Source: Chionoecetes opilio (Eukaryota > Arthropoda > Malacostraca > Decapoda > Majidae). Taken from it: a DNA stretch of 64,000 nucleotides. The first letter of the stretch is position 1. Each line of letters starts with the position of its first letter. The stretch is from NCBI GenBank assembly GCA_016584305.1, contig JACEEZ010001805.1:147501-211500 (forward strand), written 5' to 3'. The notes beneath the pieces were generated by a model that saw nothing but the letters and a program-made list of their open reading frames with translations, was not told the DNA's origin and did not search any database. Position numbers and translations under genes: made by a program. This document shows positions 42,060-53,484 of the stretch, in pieces.

Positions 42060-43678
42060 GAGTCTTATGTGACAATATGCCTCCTAAATACTCTACCGTC
42101 CCCTTCCAGCGTTACCACACATCCGTTCCTTGACAAGCCGACACTGTCCCCGGGCAACCACTTAGGCCCACCTAGCCTGGACACGCTGGATACGTAAACT
42201 CCGTCTCCCACTGTGAATGATCTGGTCGAGATGTTGATCATATCGCACCTTTTGAGCCCACTGATACTTCTCCACTCTGCCTCCAAATATCTTGTCTGAG
42301 CAGATCCAGGTGTTTCCTCATTGGACGGTTGAATAGCAGCTCGCGGGACTTACGCCTGTTCCCAGTATGAGGAGTAACAGCGATAGTTAAACAAAAATCT
42401 AGCAACCCTAGCATCCAGGCTACCACCTCTTTGTTTCTTCAGTCCCAATTTAAAAGTTTGCACTGCACGTCAACTAGTCATTACTTTTAGGAGACAAGGA
42501 GGAGAATTTATATGCTGAACCATTACGCTGAAAAAACGACTGAAATTCCGAGCATGTGAAGCAGGCAGCATTGTCTGTTACAATGGTCTCAGGAAGGCCA
42601 AATTGGCAAACTTTGTCTGCACTTCTCAATAGTCACATATGCTAAAGGGGACGATGCTTTATGAACATCCAGCCACTTACTGTGTGCTCAGTATGAGCAC
42701 CACATTGACCCTCAAAGGGGCCACAATATCCAAATGCAGACGACACCAGGGTTTCTGAGGCCAACTCCAGGGATGCAGCTCTGAAGGGGGAACCAAAGGC
42801 TTGTGCTCCTGACACACATGACACTGCTTGGCTGTGTTTTCTATCTCCCAATCAACTCCAGGCCACCAAAAATAGGCTCTACAGCGACTTTTCATGCGGG
42901 ATGCCCCAAAATGCCCTTCATGTAACTCAGTCAATATGGCATCCCGACCCTGAGGAGGTATTACTATTCTACTCCCCCACATGAGACAACCCTCATGAAT
43001 GCTTAACTCATCCAACCTGCTTTTATAAGATCCAACTTCAGCAGATGAGGAAGATGAACTTGCGGGCCAACCTTCATGAACGAACCGGAGAACAGCCGAC
43101 ACTACAGGGTCACGTCTCGTTTCCCCTCCCGAACCTGGGCAAGCGACACAGGGACCAGATTCCATAAACTCCATCAGATGAAGAGTCTCAGCAGGTGTAG
43201 GTACAGTCTGGGGCGTGTCACTGAGGGGTAGACGACTTAAAGCATCACAGTGGACATGTTGCTTGCCAGGAGAATGAATATACAAGACGAAACTTATAGG
43301 CGGATAATAGCAAAGCCCATCTAACTACCCGAGGAGATGCTAATACAGGAACGGGTTTCTCTTCCCCGAACATTCCCAGCAGCGGCTTATGGTCAGTTTC
43401 AATTGTGAAGGGTCTTCCGTACAAGTAGTAGTGAAACTTCTTGACTCCCACAATGATACTAAGGGCTTCCCTATCAGTCTGCGCGTATCTTCTCTCCGTT
43501 TCATTAAGTGACCTAGAGTAGAATGCCACTGGTCTTTCCACTCCGTCAGGGTTAGTCTGGGGGCAGCACACAGCCAACTCCATAAGGACTGGCATCACAA
43601 GCAAGGGTAGTTTCCAAAGTTACATCAAAATGGGCTGGCAGGGAGGACTAGCTTTTCAATTCTTCGCCTTATTGAATG
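42060..43678 (-). pseudogene. Gypsy-2 RNase H and integrase
   Basis: RNase H: VERPVAFYSRSLNETERRYA, QTDREALSIIVGVKKFHYYL and FTIETDHKPLLGMFG. After a frame change come HVHCDALSRLPLSDTP and the integrase HHCC domain (LHEGHFGASRMKSRCRAYFW, then CHVCQEHK). The catalytic core is mostly deleted after LHLDIVAP. The C-terminal part survives: RELLFNRPMRKHLDLL and SFTVGDGVYVSSVSRLGGPK, WLPG. The missing DDE core makes it inactive. Confidence 0.75.
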
Positions 43679-44460
43679 CTACTTCTTGTTTCCTTTCCCC
43701 ACATCCACTGCTTTTCCTTGTCGAAGCAGCATGTACCAAAAAGGGGTTAAGACGTTTTCAATATCCTTGAGGAACTTTTCCAAAAATAATTTAGCATCCC
43801 AAGCCACGCCTTTTGAGACTTCACACCGGGAGGAAAGGGGCCTGACTAATAGCTCTTGTTTTTCTCCCGTGTAGGATCTATTCCCACGGCCATTAAACAC
43901 ATGTCCTAGATAAGTTAACCTTTGCTTAATCTCAGTTGGCATTTTTCCCGATTCAGGCGTAGTCCCCGCTTGCCACATTCTTCGTAGTACTTCCTCCAAC
44001 AAGGCGTCGTGCTCCTCCCCATCCTTTCCACCGACGACGACATCATCCAGAAACACCGCCACATGAGGAAGTCAGAAAGAAGATTAGACAATATTTTCTG
44101 AAAAATAGCCACTGCTGAATGATCCCAAAGCAAGTCTTGTAAACATCTTCAATCCCCTAGGGGTGTTGACCCACCACATACTTCTGTGAATCTTCATCAA
44201 GCTCTATTTGATTGTAGGCGTGACTCATGTCCAACTTGGCTAATACTTGACAACCAGACAAGGAAGTAAACAGTTCCTCCACCCTGGGTAATGGATATGC
44301 TCCAAATGCTGCGGCCTTGTTCACTGTCAGCTTAAAAAACACCACACAGTCTTTACATTACCAGAAGCCTTGGGTACGACAACAAGGGGGGCCGCCCCAA
44401 TTACTGTAGCTAACAGGTTAATTACTCCCTGAGACTCTAATCTTAAGTTCCTTATCCATT
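43679..44460 (-). pseudogene. Gypsy-2 reverse transcriptase
   Basis: Segments in two frames read FKLTVNKAAAFGAYPLPRVE, LAKLDMSHAYNQIELDEDSQ (first catalytic Asp) and VAVFLDDVVVGGKDGEEHDA (the YxDD-type box is FLDD). TYLGHVF follows. Frame changes lie near 44150 and 44060. It resembles the LDLSxAYxQI/YLDD pattern of Ty3/gypsy. Confidence 0.7.
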
Positions 44461-44928
44461 TTATCTTGCAAAAAAAGAGGAACAGGCCGGCTTTAAAAAA
44501 ACGTGGCGTAACTGTTTTGTCAATGAGGAGCTGGCCTTACCACCCTTATAACAACCTAACTCTTCCTTAAACACGTCCGCGTATACCTTTTCAGCATAAA
44601 GACAACGCACCTGTTCTTCACCCAACAACTTGGACCCCTGAAACTTTACGAGTCTCATCCAGTTTTCCCGGCCGATCAACCCTGGACCTCGGCCTTGAAC
44701 TATTTCAATAGGCAACTTCTTTGTGACCACTCCTTCAACAGCAACATCCACGTCTGCAACACCTAAAACGTTAATTTTCTCACCAGTGTACGTCTTTAAG
44801 CTGCGCTCTGAAGCCCCTAGTGGGACAACGTCTCCAACCAAATTTACGGAAAAACCGTTTCCCCCATAACTGAAGCAGATGCTCCGGGCCAAGCTCCATC
44901 TGCGTCCATTGTCCATCAAGCTGCACTT
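44461..44928 (-). pseudogene. Gypsy-2 protease region
   Basis: The frame has VPLGASERSLKTYTGEKINV, VDVAVEGVVTKKLPIEIVQG and GPGLIGRENWMRLVKF. This is the flap and C-terminal part (GRxWL-type) of a gypsy retropepsin. The DTG active site should precede it near 44900, but the start, ICFSYGGNGF, is not a canonical DTG, so the active site is mutated or in another frame. Confidence 0.55.
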
Positions 44929-45896
44929 CTAACATGACAGGGGCTCATACGGGTTCCCCGCGGACGAGATGAATCCATAGAACAGTTTATATACATCGTT
45001 GTCGTCCGCTGGCTCGGATGGGGCATGGTGAGGTGTATAATCATCCAACTCCGGTGAAGCAGCTTCATGCTCCACCATGAACACAGAGCCAGCTTTGTGT
45101 GCAGCCCTGGTGTGCCCCACCTTTCTACACTCAAAGCAAATCTTGTTCCTAAAGGGGGGATTACGGCAGTTATGCCTCGTACTTAAACAACGGAAGCACC
45201 TTGATGAACCCTTCTGCGAAAACGAACCTTCAAACCCCGAATCGTCTTGCAGCACTTCGTGATACAGGGGCGGATGGTTCCTCCATTCGACACACTTCAG
45301 ACTGAAGCTCCGGGTTCGGCTGGAGAGAGTGCTTCAGTTCTCGGGCATTTGTTCCCAGCTGTTTCCATGGCCACTGCAATTTCAACTGCCTTATCCAGTG
45401 AAAAAATCAGCCTCAGCCAAATAACTTGCTTTTAATTCCCCACTATCAAGGCCACAAAACCAGACAATCTCTTATCATTTCTTGCAACATCCCTCCAAAC
45501 TGACACACAGCCGAGAGTTTCCGCAACCGAGCCACAAATTCTTGAAAAAGATTCGTTACCAGTCTTCCTACAAAGAATTGAATCTGAAGCGCGCGACGAC
45601 AACAGAAGGGTTCGGCGCGTAGTGGGCACTGCAACAGCTCCACCAACTCTGGGATGGCCAAATTTCCCTTTGGCTTCTTCGGGCTGCAAAGGGAACACAA
45701 GGTACTGTACGTTGCTGCCCCCACCGAAGACAGGAACACTGCTCTCTTCACGGCCATCGTCTTGGACCTTGTTGGCGAGGAAAATACTGCTCCAGTCTCT
45801 CGCACCATTCTCCCCACGCTGACTTGTCCGGGCTCGTCGAACTCCCACAATGTGTCCAAACAACGGCATGGCTCATAGATTTTCCTCGTCGCCATG
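44929..45896 (-). pseudogene. Gypsy-2 gag
   Basis: It starts MATRKIYEPCRCLDTLWEF at the LTR edge. It continues FFVGRLVTNLFQEFVARLRK-like capsid text in overlapping frames. It ends with zinc knuckles CFRCLSTRHNCRNPPFRNKI and CFECRKVGHTRAAH (C-x2-C-x4-H-x4 with the last Cys lost, reading HTRAAHK). At least two frame changes separate the parts. Gag would package the element RNA. Confidence 0.65.
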
Positions 45897-46077
45897 TTGT
45901 AACTCAGGTTTAGGGGAAGGACACAACAGGGGAAGTCCATGCGTATATTGAGGCCGTTTACACAGCTAGGCGGCTGGGCTGGAACTGCTCCTCTAAGCTC
46001 ATTCCCTAAGCTCGTAAGTTCGTATAAGTCACGAAACAGTATTCGAACAATACTGAACCCCTAACTGGTTTACTACA
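45895..46077 (-). repeat. Gypsy-2 5' LTR
   Basis: Same sequence as 41401-41581. The ATG of the gag frame overlaps the primer site directly inside it. Confidence 0.85.
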
Positions 46078-46769
46078 AAAAAACACTAAAGAAATTCCAT
46101 TATGAGACTCTGAAGAAATATGCATGAACTTTTATTCACTTAAAACTCATCGCCATTTATATTTTGCGTGAAGAAATTATACATGCAACCATATCAATGA
46201 AGCAGAATTTTTTTAGCTTTTCCATTGATATATTTCGTGTTCTAATAAATGAATTAAAACCATGCATAAATTACGTTAACTAAATAAATAACATCATCAA
46301 TCGGGTAATTTTTCCCGATAGATGATATTATTTTTTTAGTTAACGCTAATTTATGCATGGTTCAGGTTTTATTTTTCAGAAAACTAAATATATCAATGGA
46401 AAGCTAATGAAAAATCCGCTTCATTGATAGGTTTCATCTAAAATGTTTTCTCGCAAAATATTAAATGGCGATGAGTTTAAGTGAATATTAAGTTCATGCA
46501 TATTTCTTCTCTCTCATAATGACATTTCTTTAGTGTATTTTACTGTTTTTTATTTGATAGTATTATAGACTAACATTTACGAAGATAACTGTATATCATA
46601 TATACTGATAAACCATAGGAAGGGAAAAGGGAGTGATGTTCGAAAATGGCAGGAATCGCAAAACTGGCCTCCACTGGAAATAGCCCAAAATGAGTAGCAA
46701 GTCCAGTATAGAGTAGTCTTTGGTTTATCCAAAGACTACTCATGTATAGAGTAGTCTTTGGTTTATCCA

Positions 46770-46900
46770 AACACACATTGTTTATTGTAACTCTCATAGT
46801 GTTAGAAATAATTCAGTAATCAAATTAATATGAATCGCTTGATTAATATTCATTTGATTACTGAATTATTTCCAACACTATGAGTTACAATAAACAGTGT
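46770..46900. repeat. Near-perfect hairpin
   Basis: ATTGTTTATTGTAACTC and AATAATTCAGTAATCAAAT on the left are mirrored by complements on the right, with arms of about 60 bp. It is the same kind of compact inverted repeat as a short MITE, inside the foldback's right half. Confidence 0.7.
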
Positions 46901-47045
46901 TTTGATAAGCCTTTGATCCTATATCAAATGATGCTTGAAACATAAAGATGAATAGTTTGTAAATCTAAACACCATCAAGCAGTTAAGTCAGGTAATATAT
47001 TATTTCTTTCCATATGTTGGTTTATAAGATGACCTTTTTTTATAG

Positions 47046-48190
47046 GGATAAATACACATTAGAATCATAACTGTCTGTCCCCCTCTCCATGCAGTCTCTC
47101 AGGTTGCCTTCCTCACACTTCCGTTTACACACAGGTGTCCTCGAGTCTGCTGCCGCGGCCACACGCTTGCCCTTCACCCCGGACTGGGAGGGACTGAAGA
47201 ACATCACCCCTATATATAAAACCCTGGATGAAAACATGAAGATTATACCATGTAACATCTCAGACTCCTCAGTACGTATGTTACATCCTTTACTCCTGTT
47301 AGCACCAGTATCATGGTCAGTATCACGGTCCTCTCAGCACTTTAGTACAGCTGCGACAATGTGGCTAAAACTTGGGTGAAACAAGAATGACTCCTTTTTG
47401 GGATATTATATAATGACAAAAACGGGACATCCAGGGAGGATTCCAATGAGGCAGAAGTGCTGGGGACAGGTTATGCTGCACTATGTGATTTCTTGTTAGG
47501 GGATGGCAGCCAAATTTTAATTTGGTATGTCTACTTTTTGTATGTGTATTTTAGAATCTCTTTGATCGCACCTCACACACACACGATGCAAATATTCAAA
47601 GGGTAAATTTTTTATTTTATTTTTATTTTTATTTCCAGGGTGTAGTTTAAAGAGCAAGGTTTGAAAAAAAAGACAAGCTGGAAAAATGGGGACAACCTAC
47701 CTCGAAAAGGCAAGCAGTGTATCCCCACTTACAAGAAACAGATGTGTAAGATTGTTGGCTGGTGTTTTACCGGAAAAATGAGCTGCCACATTTTAAGTCA
47801 AAGACTCCCCAGCTATTTTTTAAATTTTAAATTTTTTTTTTTCTTTAAAAAAAAATCCCATGCAATTTTGTTTCTTTAATTTTAAAAAGTTTCTTTTTCT
47901 GTATTTCCTTTAGACCGTACAGTAACTGCGGAGTCTTTAAAGTAACCCCCCTTGTGGGTTTTATGTATCGCCCTTGCATTGATTAACAGCTTTCCAACTC
48001 CCCCTCTAAATATTTCACCAAAGCACTGAGGCAACTGGGAGTTCCTGGGGAGGTTGTTTGAATGGAAAATGTAAAACTGGGGGGAAAAATTTGTCTTTAT
48101 ACTGCAAGGAGAGTGATTCCTTTATTTTCTTCCATCGGTAACCCAGAGCTTCGACACTGCATACTACATACTAATTTTTTTTTTTGTTTT
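47046..48190. other. No supported gene
   Basis: A GC-richer patch at 47085-47230 is open on both strands (minus: SQSGVKGKRVAAAADSRTPV; plus: RLPFTPDWEGLKNITPIYK) and may be an exon remnant, but I do not recognise it. Homopolymer runs become frequent from about 47600. Confidence 0.3.
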
Positions 48191-48199
48191 TTTACACAC

Positions 48200-50590
48200 A
48201 AAGGACGGGCCCAAGGGGCACAAAAAAAAATGGGTAAACAAACCCCGTTAGTTGCCAGTCCCAAAAAGAAGACAGAAAGAAAAAAAATAAAAAAGAGGGG
48301 TACCCAATTTAGTTCGGGCGGTGTCTTGTTACTCTTTTTTTAAAAAGATTTAAGTAAACAAAAGTGAAAAATAGAAAAAAGGAAAAAGTTCCAGATTTTC
48401 CCAGTGAAAGGGATGAAAGAGTAAGTACTGATTAAACTCTTGCATTGGGAAGGTGGCAGAAAGGGTGAGAATGAGTAGAAAGTCTTGTGCAGCAGGCCGC
48501 GGGAGGGGGGGGAGGCATGCGTTAGCAAGTTTAGAAGAGCAGTGAGATGAAAAATTACGGGAGAAAAGGGGCAAGAGAAGCAACATTGCGGCGGGGATTT
48601 AAAGATTTAAGGGCAAATCATTTAGAGGGGGGGAGTTGAGAACGAAAAGCTTTTTACTCAACCCGTTTAGAAGACTGTATATGGATTCCCCAAAATGTAG
48701 ACAACTCCCCAATGGGGGGATAAGGCCCTGTAGAGAGCAAGCATTGGGAGGGAGAAAAAAAAAGACGCAGATGCCAAGGACACCTAATTTTTAGAAGCTG
48801 TTTAGCAAGAGATGAGATGTGAGTTTCCCGTTTAGATTTTTAGTAAAGATAGTCCTAGAATGTTCTTGTAGAAAAGGGGGAATTGAGTTCATTGAAAAAG
48901 AGGGGATAGTTATTGGTAGGGTTTTTTCGGTAGATAGGTGAGAAATTTTGTTTTTTAGGCTGAACAAAAAAAGGTTTTCTTTGCTCCAATCAGAAAATTT
49001 TAGAAAAATCAGAATTAGGCACTCGGGTTGGTCTCTCCATGATCATTGTTCCCGTTGGGGTTTGGCGTCTAATAAAACGACGTTGAAAAATGCAGGGTAA
49101 ATCATCAGGTAGGAGTGGATGGGCTTTGAGTTAGCTTAGAAGATCATTAATGAATAAAGAAAAAAGTGGGTGATGGGACAGAACCCTGGGGACCCCTTTT
49201 TTGATAGTTTGGGAAAAGAACAATGTCCTTTACAGTAGCTGAAATAGAAGGGTTTGAAAGGAAACTTAAGATAAAGGGTACAGGAAAAGGATAGAAACTG
49301 AATAGGGTATTTTTGGAAAATTTAAAGATTATCCAGACTCTATCAAATGTTTTTGATAGTCAAGGGCAACAGCAAAATTTCACCGAAACCCAAAAGGGGG
49401 ATGAACATATTCAGTGGGAAAAGCAGAGATCGCTAGTAGACCCCCCTTTAGGGAAAAACCGTACTGACGATCAGAAAAAGATTTGAGCGATAGATTTTAA
49501 GAATCTTCTTATTAAGTATAGTTTCAAAAATTTTTAAAAGGCGGGAAAGTCAAAGTATAGGAGGGTAGTTTGAAGGATTAAAAACGGTCCCCCTTTTTGG
49601 GAAAAAGGTGGAGGGAAACCAAACTTCCAGCAAAAAAGGAAAGGTGGAAGTAGAAGACAAAGAGGGAAAAAAGTTTGACCAGGCAAGATGCAAGCACGAT
49701 GCACATTCTGAGAAAAATAGGAGGGACCCCGGGCGGGGACCTAAGCCTTTGAGGATCTAGGCCAGAAAGGGCAAAAAAAACATCATTCCAAAGGATTTTT
49801 GGGACGGGTATAATATAGTCAGAGGGGGAGGAGAAGGAGGAGCAACCCTTCATCAACCAAGGGTTTTTTTTAGCAAAGGTTTGAGCGAAGAGTTGCTTTA
49901 GAAGTAGATGAGACAGCTGGGAGCCATCGGGTGAAATAGGGGGGAAAGAGAAGAAAAAAAATTGTTAGAGATGTTATTTGCTAAATGCCAGAAGTCACGA
50001 GAGGAAATTTTATTTAGAAAGATTTGTATTTTCTATGAAGAAAAAGTTTTTTGTAAGCTGAAGTAAAGTTGGGATGATTTCGGGGAGAAATAAAAAGGGC
50101 ATGAGTTTCAGGGGATGGAGCTTACGGTACCGTTTGTGAGCCACCCCTCTATCCCCGGGCGCATGGAAAAAAACAGAGTTAAACCCAAAGGGTTTACGGG
50201 CTTTAGGAAACGTTCTTGGACGTTCCCCAAATCTACACCCGCTATGATGAGGCCCCATCGCTCGTAGTAGCGGGTGTATCTTATGGGGACGTCCCGGGAA
50301 AACCTCTTTTGATGCATGCAGGCCTGGTTCGCTGCGGGAAAAAAAAAATGGCATCCCTCCCGCCTTCTTCCACAAAATTTCCCTCCAGTTATATCTTGGG
50401 CAGGGCAAGGATACATACCTTTTCCCAATGGATAAAAGACTTTCAAGGCATCCCCGAAGGGGAAGACTGAAATTTTTAGAAGATAAAAGGGCAGCATGAT
50501 GAAACACAAGGAGTGAATGGGGGAGAACGATAAACTTTCCTGACAACGAACGCCCAAACACATGGAGAAGAGTTGGGGGGTAAAACAATA
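48200..50590 (-). pseudogene. Degraded LINE, second copy of the 9.3-kb family
   Basis: From the 3' UTR (TTAGTTGCCAGTCCC, GTGTCTTGTTACTC at 48250-48340) the minus strand follows the RT of the copy at 9372 throughout, with dozens of 1-2 bp indels. It extends further 5': at 49578-49856 the frame reads PSDYIIPVPKILWNDVFFAL, SGLDPQ and CLVKLFSLF, the start of the RT domain. At about 49990-50130 it continues the linker (KRYRKLHPLKLMPFLFL). The region to 50590 is probably endonuclease text, frame-scrambled. No intact segment exceeds about 90 residues. Confidence 0.65.
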
Positions 50591-50699
50591 CAAAACCTTT
50601 TTTCCCTATACGTTTGTGTTTGGGACTGTTGCTGTTGTCATACATGCTAAGGGGGAAATAAGCGTGATAATTGTCGTCATTTTTGTTCATGTTTTGTGT

Positions 50700-51930
50700 T
50701 AGGTACTGCCCTCACCACCTACTATGCGTAATAAAAACACTAAAATGAATGCTGTATTTTTCTAAATGCTTCCCAGAACGACCTATATTCTAAAACCCGA
50801 GTGAGATAAAAATTTTCCCTCAAGACAAATGATTTCTCAAACTTCCTACAACAGATAGCAGAAGATCGCTTAAAATGACAAAAAGGAAGAAGGATATGTA
50901 GTGAACCCTAACTATAACACAACCTTATACCAGACATTCAATACCGGTTATCAAGACAAACCACATGCTAAGGAATTTCAGATAGACAAATGCAATGAGC
51001 TTGAGCAAAAGGTGGTATTTTAAGGCCTTAACGACAACTAACCCTCACTGGTCAAGTGGTTGTGCGGATTTGCATAGAAATGAGGGGGGGGGGATTGTGT
51101 GCCTGTCAGTGAGTGGTGATGGGCGTGTGTGGTAGGGGGAAGAGTGGTGATAATATAACACACTGTAGCCATCCAGTGTTACTTAAAATTTTGTCACACA
51201 AGCAAAAACTTCCATATGATTGTCACACTTCACCCGACCAGCGAGGGTTGAAAAGTTACTCAAGAATATTAATTCTATTAGAACTAAGCACCAATCTCTT
51301 AATGCCCCTCAAGGCTTACAATATTGTTCATGCAAACAATTGAATATGCTTGTAAACTAAATAAGTTAAGCACAAAATATTACAATTACATTGCATACAG
51401 AAAAATTTTGAATTTGATAGATAAGAATCTTCAAAAGAAATAATGAAATCAAATCAGAAAATTTTAAGAGTAAAACACCTGCAGGGAATTCCTTTAAAAC
51501 ATGAAATGTTGCCAAAATTCTAAATGAAGTGCAAGTTGTACCTTTAATTCTGTGGACCAAGAATTGAATTCCTGAGTAAATGGAATTAAATGGGCTTCAA
51601 GGCATACGATATCATTAATGTACAAAATTAAATACAATAATAATCAATAATTCAAAATAAGCATTACCTTTAAAAAAAAAAAAAAAATCAACTAAGATCA
51701 TTCATGAGAAAAAAACACCTGCAGTAAATTCCTTTGAACATGAAATAATAGATTAAACCACAGCTCATGAAGTACTGTACTCATAACTCCTTCAATAGTG
51801 CAGAACAAGTAATACATTGACAACCAAGATTATGTGCAAAACAGTAATACAAGTAACTACAGCTACAAACAAACCCAGGCATAAACACCACCACCACCAC
51901 AGCCCTCCACCACAAGGCAAAAATAAACAC
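50700..51930. other. No supported gene; AT-rich, intron-like
   Basis: There are no transposon ends or repeat copies from elsewhere in the window. Two related AT-rich stretches (about 51430-51600 and 51680-51790: ACACCTGCAG..AATTCCTTT..AACATGAAAT) look like an old local duplication. This may be intron or 3' flank of the gene at 52688-53359. Confidence 0.35.
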
Positions 51931-51934
51931 TTAC

Positions 51935-52023
51935 CATTCTTGTAAAAGACTTTCCACACACTTAACTGAAGCTTGAATGAGGATGGTGATCTTGACCTTG
52001 CTTTTCTGGCAGGGATGAGGGCG
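51935..52023 (-). CDS. Possible 89-bp internal exon
   Basis: On the minus strand the segment lies between CGTGTCTCCCGCAG and GTAAGTG, a good acceptor and a near-consensus donor. Two frames are open; one reads KSKVKITILIQASVKCVESL. It lies downstream of the stop of the BTB-like gene, so it would belong to another transcript or an alternative end. Confidence 0.2.
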
Positions 52024-52687
52024 CTGCGGGAGACACGATAGGTCAGGTAAGGCCAGATAGCTGTCAGAATATGTATAATGGTAATGTTCATGTCAGGACC
52101 TTCTACCAAACATGTGAAGTGGCGCCAAACACACACAGCTATGAATATACATGTAAGATTAAGTTCTTTCTGGCATAAAAAACAACAACTTAATATCAAT
52201 ACACAAGGACACACGTAGAGAATATGAATAAATAAATAAAAAAGAATACTCTAGTTGCTAAATTTTGAATAGATGAGAATAATTTTTATTCACTATTCAA
52301 CTTTTTCAACCTTTTACAATGATTCTACTTTTCTCTTGTCTGTTTGAAAAAGAGGAAAACACTAATCTGTATATACATTAAATACTTGTGTGTGTAAAGC
52401 TTGAGAATGATGGGGAATTGCAGCACACATCAAAGCACATGGACTAAACAAAGGTTTAATGGCATAGAAGATTCTATGAATACCATGAAACACAAATCGA
52501 TAACTGCACAAAAAATAACGTTTAAACTAAATCTAATATACAAACTTATCTGGGTCTTCTCTCTTTCTCTTTCTCACAAAGTTTCTCAGCCTTGTTTTTG
52601 CCCCTCTGTTGCCTGCACCCTCTGCCACACACACACATGACCATCTTCCCAAACACTCCCTCACAGCACACAATTACCTTCAACTTC

Positions 52688-53359
52688 CTAATCCTCCTCT
52701 TGCACTGCTCCCTTACAAGCTTTCTTGCCACGTTTCTTTTTCTGTCCGTTGCCTCTAGGTTTGGCAAGGGACTCCTCGCCAATCACCAGTGCAAGGGAGG
52801 CGGGTCTGGAAGCCAATATATCTGCTGGAACACTGCTGCAAGGGTGGTAGTCATTAGCCTGGTGTATGTGTGTGTGTGTCTCCTGCCCCACATGCCTCAC
52901 CACACCCCTGGACAGCAATGATTCATGGGCGTCTACTGTGTGTGTGTGTGAGAAGGGGGGGGATTAAAAATATGCTACATGCTCAAACATATGAAAAAAA
53001 ATAATTACTTATGTCCCTCACATTTCAATATCCTGCAGCACCTTCAGTACGGGGTGGTCGTCAATGTTGATGCGGAGGTGGCGGGCAGCGTCCAGTACGT
53101 GTCTGATGTGTCGGCAAGGCAGCTCCAGCCCAAAGCCGTATATCAAGTCCAGCAGGTGTATCAGGTATGGGCTGTGGACTAGCACCAGGTATATCTTGAT
53201 CAGCCATCGCCTTGGTATCCATCGCCCATGCTGCAGCCATTTGACACACCCCACCTCCCTCAGATCGACCACGGGACTCAACTTGGACACAATGCAGGAG
53301 TGGACTAAGAACTCACGATGGTCATAGGACACCAGTAACCAGTCAAACTCTCCTCCCTC
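52688..53359 (-). CDS. BTB/POZ-like protein, last two exons
   Basis: Exon 53359-53022 follows an acceptor (CCTACCCTTGGCAG) and ends at a donor (AAT/GTGAGG). Its open frame, EGGEFDWLLVSYDHREFLVH, SCIVSKLSPV, then LLDLIYGFGLELPCRHIRHV and LDAARHLRINI, fits the BTB pattern (FxVHxxILxxxSP...L..fIYG...NIxxVLxAAxxLxI). The final exon 52907-52688 follows TTGCTGTCCAG. It joins in phase and continues GVVRHVGQETHTHIHQ, PADILASRPASLALVIGEES and a Lys-rich end QKKKRGKKACKG before TAG at 52688-52690. The intron would be about 114 bp. BTB domains mediate dimerisation and Cullin-3 or chromatin roles; the partner domain lies upstream and is not visible. It is the best host-gene candidate here. Confidence 0.4.
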
Positions 53360-53383
53360 CTGCCAAGGGTAGGTACATGTTAT

Positions 53384-53397
53384 ACACACACACACCA

Positions 53398-53429
<32 letters not shown>

Positions 53430-53471
53430 CCACACACACAAACACCCCCACACACACACACACACACACAC
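53384..53471 (+). repeat. (CA)n microsatellite
   Basis: CA repeats interrupted by ACC and AAC units, about 88 bp, directly upstream of the BTB-like exon on the minus strand. Confidence 0.9.
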
Positions 53472-53484
53472 AATTTACACCGAA

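Larger units (their letters stand above)
41401..46077 (-). mobile_element. Gypsy-2: short-LTR gypsy-type retrotransposon
   Basis: Direct repeats 41401-41581 and 45895-46077 (about 180 bp, TG...CA) bound a minus-strand gag-pol. Next to the 5' LTR, on the minus strand, is TGGCGACGAGGAAAATC, a classic gypsy primer-binding position. Next to the 3' LTR is the purine-rich GATGGAGGAA. Protease, RT, RNase H and integrase follow in that order. Several frame changes make it inactive. It is not close to Gypsy-1. Confidence 0.85.
40070..47045. mobile_element. Large foldback repeat holding Gypsy-2
   Basis: The outer arms 40070-40210 and 46905-47045 are inverted (AGGTCATCTTATAAACCAAC-type sequence and its complement; CAAGCATCATTTGATATAGG). 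Inside, a unit of about 400 bp recurs at about 40210-40600 (+), 40640-40980 (+, diverged), 40985-41400 (-), 46080-46320 (+) and 46330-46740 (-). Without Gypsy-2 the repeat would be about 2.3 kb. No transposase is seen. Confidence 0.6.

Noticed and set aside
49578..49856. Start of an independent gene (92 residues)
   Set aside because: The text is the N-terminal RT region of the degraded LINE at 48200-50590.
52546..52782. 78-residue minus-strand frame as a separate gene
   Set aside because: It overlaps the final BTB-like exon in another frame and runs into simple repeats.
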